From: Streptomyces sp. HNM0574
GTDB taxonomy: Bacteria > Actinomycetota > Actinomycetes > Streptomycetales > Streptomycetaceae
Length of the DNA: 64,000 nt
Direction of reading: 5' to 3'
NCBI RefSeq assembly: GCF_012726235.1
Contig: NZ_JAASAH010000005.1
Location: 248,001-312,000 of the forward strand
The notes under the pieces were generated by a model. That model made no database searches and had not been told where the DNA came from. It was given only the letters and a program-made list of their open reading frames with translations. Shown in pieces: positions 56,740 through 64,000 of the stretch. The position numbers and the translations under genes were made by a program. The stretch's first letter is position 1, and each line of letters opens with the position of its first letter.

Positions 56740-58047
56740 ATGGCTGTGCAAGCCGCACCCGAGCAGTCCGCAGCGTCCGGTTCGACCACTCCCGGCGTCT
56801 CTCTCGGACCCGCCACCACACTTTCCTGCCGCGAATGCGGCGAGCGTTTCGCACTCGGCCCGATCTTCGCCTGTGAAGCCTGTTTCGGGCCGCTGGAGGT
56901 CGCCTACGACCTGCCCGGCGGCGACCCGGAGACCCTGCGCAAGCAGATCGAGGCGGGGCCCGACAACATCTGGCGCTACGCGCCGCTGCTCCCGGTGCCG
57001 GCCGACGTCGCCTCGAAGCCGAACATCAACCCCGGCTTCACCAAGCTCGTCCGGGCCGACCGGCTCGCCGCCGAGCTCGGCATCACCGGCGCCCTGCACG
57101 TCAAGGACGACTCCGGCAACCCGACGCACTCCTTCAAGGACCGCGTCGTCGCCATCGCAGTCGAGGCGGCCCGCGCCTTCGGCTTCACCACCCTCTCCTG
57201 CTCCTCGACGGGCAACCTCGCCGGTGCCGTCGCGGCCGCCGCCGCGCGGGCCGGGTTCCGCTCGTGCGTGTTCATCCCGCACGACCTGGAGCAGGGCAAG
57301 GTCGTCATGGCCGCGGTGTACGGCGGTGAACTCGTCGGCATCCAGGGCAACTACGACGACGTCAACCGCTTCTGCTCGGAGCTCATCGGCGACCCGATCG
57401 GCGAGGGCTGGGGCTTCACCAATGTCAACCTCCGCCCGTACTACGCCGAGGGCTCCAAGACCCTCGCGTACGAGATCTGCGAGCAGCTGGGCTGGGAGCT
57501 CCCGGACCAGATCGTCATCCCGATCGCCTCGGGCTCGCAGCTGACGAAGATCGACAAGGGGCTGAAGGAGCTCATCTCCCTGGGCCTCGTCGAGGACAAG
57601 CCGTACAAGATCTTCGGCGCCCAGGCGGAGGGCTGCTCGCCGGTCTCCCGCGCCTTCAAGGACGGCCACGACGTCGTCCGGCCGCAGAAGCCGGACACGA
57701 TCGCCAAGTCCCTCGCCATCGGCAACCCGGCCGACGGCCCCTACGTCCTCGACATCGCCCGCCGCACCGGCGGCGCCGTGGAGGACGTGAACGACGAGCA
57801 GGTCGTCGACGCGATCAAGCTGCTCGCCCGCACCGAGGGCATCTTCGCCGAGACCGCGGGCGGCGTGACCGTCGGCGTCACGAAGAAGCTGATCGAGGAC
57901 GGCAAGCTCGACCCGACGCTGACCACCGTCGTCCTCAACACTGGTGACGGCCTCAAGACCCTGGACGCGGTGGCCCCGACCACCGGTCCGACCGCCACCA
58001 TCCGCCCCACCCTGGAATCCTTCCGAGAGGCTGGCCTCGCATCATGA
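56740..58047 (+). CDS. thrC: Threonine synthase
   Basis: ThrC converts O-phosphohomoserine to threonine with PLP. The 435-residue protein has an N-terminal zinc-ribbon-like segment (LSCRECGERFALGPIFACEACFGPLE), the PLP Lys in DDSGNPTHSFKDRVV, SSTGNLAGAVAAAAA and QLTKIDKGLKELI. It is the longer type with SAM-site-like N-terminal extension. ATG 56740 follows AAAGGG by 10 bases. An S-box riboswitch lies directly upstream, unusual for thrC outside actinobacteria. It overlaps the next gene by 4 bases (ATGA). Confidence 0.95.
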   Translation: MAVQAAPEQSAASGSTTPGVSLGPATTLSCRECGERFALGPIFACEACFGPLEVAYDLPGGDPETLRKQIEAGPDNIWRYAPLLPVPADVASKPNINPGFTKLVRADRLAAELGITGALHVKDDSGNPTHSFKDRVVAIAVEAARAFGFTTLSCSSTGNLAGAVAAAAARAGFRSCVFIPHDLEQGKVVMAAVYGGELVGIQGNYDDVNRFCSELIGDPIGEGWGFTNVNLRPYYAEGSKTLAYEICEQLGWELPDQIVIPIASGSQLTKIDKGLKELISLGLVEDKPYKIFGAQAEGCSPVSRAFKDGHDVVRPQKPDTIAKSLAIGNPADGPYVLDIARRTGGAVEDVNDEQVVDAIKLLARTEGIFAETAGGVTVGVTKKLIEDGKLDPTLTTVVLNTGDGLKTLDAVAPTTGPTATIRPTLESFREAGLAS

Positions 58048-58322
58048 GCGTGAACGTCCGCATCCCCACCATCCTCCGCACCTACACCGGCGGGCAGTCC
58101 GAGGTCGCCGCCGAGGGCGGGACGCTCGAAGAGGTCCTCACCGACCTGGAGAAGAACCACGCGGGCATCGGCGCGCGCGTCCTGGACGACGAGGGCAAGC
58201 TGCGCCGCTTCGTCAACGTGTACGTGAACGACGACGACGTCCGCTTCGAGCAGGGCCTGCAGACGCCGACGCCGGACGGCGCGGGCGTCTCGATCATCCC
58301 CGCGGTCGCCGGCGGCTGCTGA
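58044..58322 (+). CDS. ThiS/MoaD/CysO-like sulfur-carrier protein
   Basis: The 92-residue beta-grasp protein begins MSVNVRIPTILRTYTGGQSEV and has FVNVYVNDDDVRF and the C-terminal SIIPAVAGGC. Sulfur carriers end in GG, but here a Cys follows. CysO ends AVAGG and some ThiS-like carriers need a JAMM protease to expose GG, so a protease step or a nonstandard mechanism is likely. It is translationally coupled to thrC. In mycobacteria CysO feeds O-phosphoserine-based cysteine synthesis; that link is inference here. Confidence 0.88.
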   Translation: MSVNVRIPTILRTYTGGQSEVAAEGGTLEEVLTDLEKNHAGIGARVLDDEGKLRRFVNVYVNDDDVRFEQGLQTPTPDGAGVSIIPAVAGGC

Positions 58323-58365
58323 GCGGCGCCTGACCGATCCAGCGGCCCAGCCGCGGATTTCCACC

Positions 58366-58407
58366 GAGCTCCGGCCGGTACGCACCCCCGCGTACCGGCC
58401 GGAGCTC
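58366..58407 (+). terminator. Terminator of the thrC unit
   Basis: A perfect 18-bp stem (58366-58383 with 58390-58407) and a 6-base loop, 43 bases past the stop of the carrier gene. Confidence 0.85.
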
Positions 58408-58958
58408 TGTGCTGTGCGGGGGCGTGCCGGGGGTGCGGGGGTGTGCGCGCGCGGTCGCGTGCGCGGGCCGTCGAGGGGCCTCCGGTCCGCTCCGTACGAG
58501 GGGTGTGCGGGAGGGAGAAGTCCGTGGTCGGGGGCGGCAGTTGAATTTTCCATCATGCCGCCCGGGTTGTTCCGTTTCTGTCGTTGTCACAAACGGAAGC
58601 GGTAATTCCGCGTCTCAGAACGCGATACAGTGGACGGCGAATCCCCCCGTGAACGTGCCGAACGCGCATAAGAACGCGACAAGTTGTGCCTGAAAACCGA
58701 AGGCAAATTGTCGCGAAGATGCGTTATGCCCGGCCCGACTTGTCCTGGGATGTGCGAAGTTGAGCGGATATGGCCGCTCCTCCGCCCCTAGAATTCTCGT
58801 CCGATTGACCTGTTGCAGAGGGCTGCCGTCCAGATACATTCAGCCGCGGTCGACGCGTTCCGGCGCACGCCTCCGCTCGCACATGGGGCGGTGGTGAGGT
58901 CTGACCCGGGTTCGTGAAGTGCGGGCCTGTGCAAAGGGCCAGCAATAGGGGAGTAGGA
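58408..58958. other. Intergenic region upstream of the cold-shock gene
   Basis: No gene is supported. The sequence is notably less G+C rich (about 58540-58850) than its surroundings and holds GT-rich sequence at its start. Short frames lack coding bias. It probably contains the promoter and long leader of the cold-shock gene, but I see no clear -35/-10 pair. Confidence 0.5.
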
Positions 58959-59162
58959 ATGGCTCAGGGCACCGTCAAGTGGTTCAACGCGGAGAAGGGG
59001 TATGGCTTCATCGCGGTCGACGGTGGTGCGGACGTGTTCGTCCACTACAGCGCGATCCAGATGGACGGTTACCGCACCCTGGACGAAGGGCAGCGGGTCG
59101 AATTCGAGATCTCGCAGGGTCAGAAGGGGCCGCAGGCGGACATGGTCCGCGTGACCGGCTGA
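58959..59162 (+). CDS. Cold-shock protein (CspA family)
   Basis: The 67-residue protein is an OB-fold RNA/ssDNA chaperone with RNP1-like [19 protein letters not shown] and RNP2 in the later strands. It begins [17 protein letters not shown], a standard start. ATG 58959 is preceded by GGGGAGTAGGA. It is likely induced by cold or constitutively abundant (ScoF/SC 7.0 type). A terminator follows. Confidence 0.96.
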   Translation: MAQGTVKWFNAEKGYGFIAVDGGADVFVHYSAIQMDGYRTLDEGQRVEFEISQGQKGPQADMVRVTG

Positions 59163-59187
59163 GCGCCGACCACACTGCGCAGAGCGA

Positions 59188-59225
59188 CGAGGGGCCGAAT
59201 CCCGGAAACGGGATCCGGCCCCTCG
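59188..59225 (+). terminator. Cold-shock gene terminator
   Basis: A 17-bp stem (59188-59204 with 59209-59225) with one mismatch and a GAAA tetraloop. Confidence 0.85.
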
Positions 59226-59326
59226 CGCTGTGTCGGGGGCCGCCAGGACGGGGCGCAGTCCGCGGGGGCCGTACCTCCCAAGGCGCTTGCGCCCACCCGT
59301 CACCCTCATCGAGCCTCCCGAAGGCG

Positions 59327-59353
59327 CTTGCACTCGTGGGGGCCGAGTGCTAA
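59327..59353. promoter_or_regulatory. CIRCE element 1
   Basis: CTTGCACTC-N9-GAGTGCTAA: right arm perfect, left arm 7 of 9 to the TTAGCACTC-N9-GAGTGCTAA consensus. This is the HrcA repressor site for groEL2. Confidence 0.85.
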
Positions 59354-59361
59354 TTATTGCG

Positions 59362-59388
59362 TTAGCACTCTCCCAGTGAGAGTGACAG
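59362..59388. promoter_or_regulatory. CIRCE element 2
   Basis: TTAGCACTC-N9-GAGTGACAG: left arm perfect, right arm 5 of 9. It starts 8 bases after element 1, and the two inner arms also form an everted GAGTGCTAA/TTAGCACTC pair. Confidence 0.65.
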
Positions 59389-59444
59389 AAGGACCGGGTC
59401 GGTGAGGTCCACAGCCGGGTGGGGCAAGGAACCATCAGGGGTGA

Positions 59445-61160
<1,716 letters not shown>

Positions 61161-61207
61161 TCGCCCCGCGATCAGCACCCACGCTGTACCTGCCGGAGAC
61201 GGCAGAC

Positions 61208-61244
61208 CGAGGGCGGCGCTCCCCGCGAGGGGGCGCCGCCCTCG
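61208..61244 (+). terminator. groEL2 terminator
   Basis: A stem of about 15 bp centred on GAGGGCGGCGC (61209-61219) and GCGCCGCCCTC (61233-61243), 48 bases past the stop. Confidence 0.8.
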
Positions 61245-61334
61245 GCGCGTTCTGGGCACGGTGACGGTGAGCGGCCGGGCACGCGGGCTCCTAGCGTGGA
61301 GGGTGGGGTCCGTCCCGTACTGGAGGTGGGAGCC

Positions 61335-62132
61335 ATGGCCGCGCTACCGGAAGGCACTCCCTGCTGGGCCGACGCGATGTTCACCGACCTGGAGGGCGCG
61401 AAGAGCTTCTACGGGGACGTGCTGGGCTGGACGTTCGGCGAGAGCGCCACCGAGTACGGCAACTACACGGAGGCGTACTCGGACGGCAAGGCGGTCGCCG
61501 CGATCGTGCCGCCGATGCCCGGCCAGGAGGAGCAGTCGGCCTGGTGCCTGTACTTCGCCTCGGACGACGTCGTCGCCACGGCGCGGCGGGTGCGGGACAT
61601 GGGCGGCGACGTGCTGATGGAGCCCATGCGGGTCGGCGACTTCGGCTCGATGCTGCTCGCCCGGGACCCGGCCGGGGTCGTGTTCGGCGCCTGGCAGGCC
61701 GGGCGGCACGAGGGCTTCGAGAAGCGCGGCGAGCGGGGCTCGTTCTGCTGGGCCGAGGTGTTCACCCGGGACCCGGAGAGCTCCGACGCCTTCTTCCCCG
61801 GCGTCTTCCCGTACCGGGTGCGGCGGCTGGAGGACGAGGAGATCGACTTCAAGATCTTCGACCTCGGTGACGAGACGGTGCTGGGACGGATGCGGATGGG
61901 GGCGGACTTCCCGCCGGAGGTGCCGCCGCACATCCAGCTCTACTTCGCGGTCTTCGACTGCGACGCGGCCGTGGTCCGGGCCACCGACCGGGGCGGGAAG
62001 CTCCGGTTCGGGCCGATGACCACGCCGTTCGGCCGCTTCGCGGTGCTGTCCGATCCGCAGGGCGCGACCTTCGCCGCGATCGACACGGGCACCACGGAAG
62101 GCGAGATGCCGAACATCTCCGACGCGGCGTAG
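61335..62132 (+). CDS. VOC family protein with two glyoxalase-like domains
   Basis: The 265-residue protein has two beta-alpha-beta-beta-beta modules. The first starts WADAMFTDLEGAKSFYGDVLGWTFGE and holds MLLARDPAGVVFGAWQAG. The second starts FCWAEVFTRDPESSDAFFPGVFPYRV and holds RFAVLSDPQGATFAAIDTG. Such proteins are widespread in actinobacteria (Cfp30B type); the metal ligands are not complete, so catalysis is uncertain. GGAGGTGGGAG precedes ATG 61335. Confidence 0.85.
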   Translation: MAALPEGTPCWADAMFTDLEGAKSFYGDVLGWTFGESATEYGNYTEAYSDGKAVAAIVPPMPGQEEQSAWCLYFASDDVVATARRVRDMGGDVLMEPMRVGDFGSMLLARDPAGVVFGAWQAGRHEGFEKRGERGSFCWAEVFTRDPESSDAFFPGVFPYRVRRLEDEEIDFKIFDLGDETVLGRMRMGADFPPEVPPHIQLYFAVFDCDAAVVRATDRGGKLRFGPMTTPFGRFAVLSDPQGATFAAIDTGTTEGEMPNISDAA

Positions 62133-62353
62133 CGCCCCGGGGGAGTGGCCGGCGACGGACGGGGTAGGGGCACCCCCTCGCGCGACCGCGCGCACGTTCC
62201 GGTTACCGAGCTCACGATTCCCCCGGGCCCGTCGGCCGGGTAGTCTGCCGTGGATTTGGCGGGAACACCCATTCGCGTCCGAATCCGCACGAGCGCGGCG
62301 AGGTATCCCCTCGTGTCGCCGGACCTGCCCCTCCGACCCCGAGGACACCGTCT

Positions 62354-63829
62354 GTGGACTCCCTGAACAGCCTCATCCTGGACGTCAACGACGCCTTCTG
62401 GGCCTATCTGCTGATCCCGCTGGTCATCGGCGCGGCGCTGTACTTCACCTTCCGCTCGCGAGGGGTCCAGCTGCGGCTGCTGCCCGAGATGTTCCGGGTG
62501 ATCGGCGGCAAGGCCGAGGTCGGCCCGGACGGGCAGAAGCAGGTGTCCTCCTTCGGCGCGTTCACCATCTCGGCGGCGGCGCGGGTCGGTACCGGCAACA
62601 TCGCCGGTGTCGCCGCGGCCATCACGGCGGGCGGCGCCGGGGCGGTCTTCTGGATGTGGGTGATGGCGCTGCTCGGCGCGTCCTCCGCGTTCGTCGAGTC
62701 CTCGCTGGCGCAGCTGTACAAGGTGCGGGACAAGCGCGCGGGCGGCACGTACCGGGGCGGGCCCGCGTACTACATGCAGCACGGGCTGGGGAAGCGCTGG
62801 GCGGGCGGGATCTTCGCCGTCGTCATCACGCTGACCTTCGGGTTCGTCTTCAACGCGGTGCAGTCCAACACCATCGCCTCGGTGGTCTCCGGCTCGCTCG
62901 GCGACTCCGGGAACGAGAGCTGGCTGCCGCAGGCCGTCGGCGTCTTCCTGGTCGCGCTGCTCGGCCTGATCATCTTCGGCGGGGTGCGGCGGATCGCGCA
63001 GGCGACGACGGTGATCGTGCCGTTCATGGCCGTGCTGTACGTGCTGGTCGGCCTCGTCGTCGTGGTCCTGAACATCGGTGACCTGCCGCGCGTCTTCGCG
63101 GACATCATCGGCGGCGCCTTCGGCCTCCGCGAGGTCGCCGGCGGTGCGATCGGTGCCGCGATCCAGCAGGGCATCCGGCGCGGCATGTTCTCCAACGAGG
63201 CCGGTCTCGGCTCGGCGCCCAACGCGGCGGCGACGGCCGAGGTCTCCCACCCCGTCAAGCAGGGCCTGGTGCAGACGCTGGGCGTCTTCTTCGACACGCT
63301 GCTGATCTGCTCGATGACCGCGTTCATCATCCTGACCAGCAACCCCGACCTGTCCACCCGCCAGGGCGCCGACCTCACGCAGACCGCGTTCACCGACACC
63401 CTCGGCGGCTGGGCCGGTCACCTGCTGACGCTGATCGTCTTCCTGCTGGCCTTCAGCACGCTGATCGGCAACTACTACTACGGCGAGTCCAACATCCAGT
63501 TCCTCACGAAGAAGAAGTGGGTGCTGCCGAGCTTCCGGGTGCTGGTCCTGTGCGTCGTCTTCGCGGGCGCGCTCGGCTCCGTCGACGTGGTGTGGAACCT
63601 GGCGGACGTGTTCATGGGCGGCATGGCGCTGGTCAACCTGCTCGCGATCCTGCCGCTCTCCGCCGTCGCCTGGAAGCTGCTCGCCGACTACCAGGAGCAG
63701 CGCCGCCAGGGCCTCGACCCCGTCTTCACCCGGGATCGCGTCCCCGGCCTGCGCGGCGAGATCGAGTGCTGGGGGCCGTCCTCCGAGCCGTCCCAGGAGC
63801 GGAAGACGGCGGACGAGCCGACTGCCTGA
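62354..63829 (+). CDS. Alanine/glycine:cation symporter family protein
   Basis: The 491-residue membrane protein has about 11 helices and the family signature ARVGTGNIAGVAAAITAGGAGAVFWMW, plus GGTYRGGPAYYMQHGLGKRW and NEAGLGSAPNAAATAEVSHPVKQG. These are AlsT/AgcS-like carriers importing alanine or glycine with Na+ or H+. The C-terminal 45 residues are hydrophilic and cytoplasmic. GTG 62354 is the likely start. A strong terminator follows. Confidence 0.93.
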   Translation: MDSLNSLILDVNDAFWAYLLIPLVIGAALYFTFRSRGVQLRLLPEMFRVIGGKAEVGPDGQKQVSSFGAFTISAAARVGTGNIAGVAAAITAGGAGAVFWMWVMALLGASSAFVESSLAQLYKVRDKRAGGTYRGGPAYYMQHGLGKRWAGGIFAVVITLTFGFVFNAVQSNTIASVVSGSLGDSGNESWLPQAVGVFLVALLGLIIFGGVRRIAQATTVIVPFMAVLYVLVGLVVVVLNIGDLPRVFADIIGGAFGLREVAGGAIGAAIQQGIRRGMFSNEAGLGSAPNAAATAEVSHPVKQGLVQTLGVFFDTLLICSMTAFIILTSNPDLSTRQGADLTQTAFTDTLGGWAGHLLTLIVFLLAFSTLIGNYYYGESNIQFLTKKKWVLPSFRVLVLCVVFAGALGSVDVVWNLADVFMGGMALVNLLAILPLSAVAWKLLADYQEQRRQGLDPVFTRDRVPGLRGEIECWGPSSEPSQERKTADEPTA

Positions 63830-63852
63830 CCTCCCTGCCCTGAGCTTCCTGA

Positions 63853-63890
63853 GCCCGGCGCCGGTCCGTATGTGCGGACCGGCGCCGGGC
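63853..63890. terminator. Bidirectional terminator
   Basis: A perfect 16-bp stem (63853-63868 with 63875-63890), between the symporter and a convergent minus-strand gene. Confidence 0.85.
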
Positions 63891-63910
63891 TTCGGCGTTG
63901 TGTGCGGGCG

Positions 63911-64000
63911 TCAGCTGTCGAGGGCGTTCCTGAGCGCGTCGACGGTGATCCGGCGGGCGACGGCCGTGCCGGCGCAGTCGCGGAGGCTGTCCAGCATCAG
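63911..64000 (-). CDS. 3' end of an unknown minus-strand gene
   Basis: The stop codon is at 63911-63913 and 29 codons reach the right edge. The residues (LMLDSLRDCAGTAVARRI and following helix) have streptomycete codon use. The protein cannot be identified from this fragment. It is convergent with the symporter. Confidence 0.5.
   Translation of the reverse strand: MMLDSLRDCAGTAVARRITVDALRNALDS

Overview
The window is chromosomal DNA of a Streptomyces. Coding sequence is very G+C rich at third positions, GTG starts are frequent, and stop/start overlaps (GTGA, ATGA) are common. The gene set is actinomycete and streptomycete: mycothiol genes (mshA, mshD), phoU/phoR-phoP, carD, msiK, DUF3263, a cdgB-type diguanylate cyclase, nagA with a ROK kinase under DasR-type sites, and groEL2 with CIRCE. 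From memory, unverified, most of it follows the S. coelicolor SCO41xx-SCO43xx order, with jumps and insertions.

Layout. 1-3.1 kb: 3' part of an HtrA-like protease followed by an overlapping OmpR-type regulator and MprB-like kinase. 3.1-9.1 kb: FMN reductase behind a MerR-type promoter, mshD, then a polyphosphate group (ppk, CHAD protein, NUDIX). 9.1-15.9 kb: methyltransferase, mshA, YbjN protein, MFS transporter, gpmA and an unknown membrane-anchored protein. 15.9-19.5 kb: phosphate control (phoU divergent from phoR-phoP), with a 50-residue cysteine-rich metallothionein-like protein encoded just downstream of phoU. 19.5-23.3 kb: lipoprotein, carD, ispD-ispF. 23.3-28.6 kb: a cassette between ispF and cysS made of a GNAT gene and a solute-binding lipoprotein / fused double permease / MFS operon, with a strong Zur-box match in its promoter. 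28.7-36.3 kb: cysS, rlmB, DoxX protein, nucleotidyltransferase, msiK and tRNA-Thr(TGT). 36.3-39.1 kb: a tRNA-adjacent accessory region of odd, partly decayed genes. 39.1-46.5 kb: MltG-like protein, pentapeptide protein, a possible leader peptide with a GNAT gene, TerD, ArfB, flavin reductase and the GAF-PAS-GGDEF protein. 46.5-52.6 kb: CBM35-type protein and amino-sugar genes (PfkB-type kinase, nagA, ROK kinase, divergent sugar-binding lipoprotein) with two dre-like sites. 52.6-58.3 kb: DUF3263 protein, otsB/otsA tail to tail, gpgS, a SAM-I riboswitch ahead of thrC, and a ThiS/MoaD-like protein. 58.3-64 kb: cold-shock protein, groEL2 with two CIRCE elements, VOC protein, an alanine/glycine symporter and the 3' end of an unknown minus-strand gene.

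The shared themes are phosphate and polyphosphate economy, metal and thiol homeostasis, amino-sugar sensing and osmolyte synthesis. The two items I rate most worth following are the Zur-box transporter cassette at 23.95-28.6 kb, which resembles opine-metallophore import/export sets but lacks an ATPase, and the cysteine-rich small protein at 15957-16109. All functions are inferred from reading the sequence; no database search was run.
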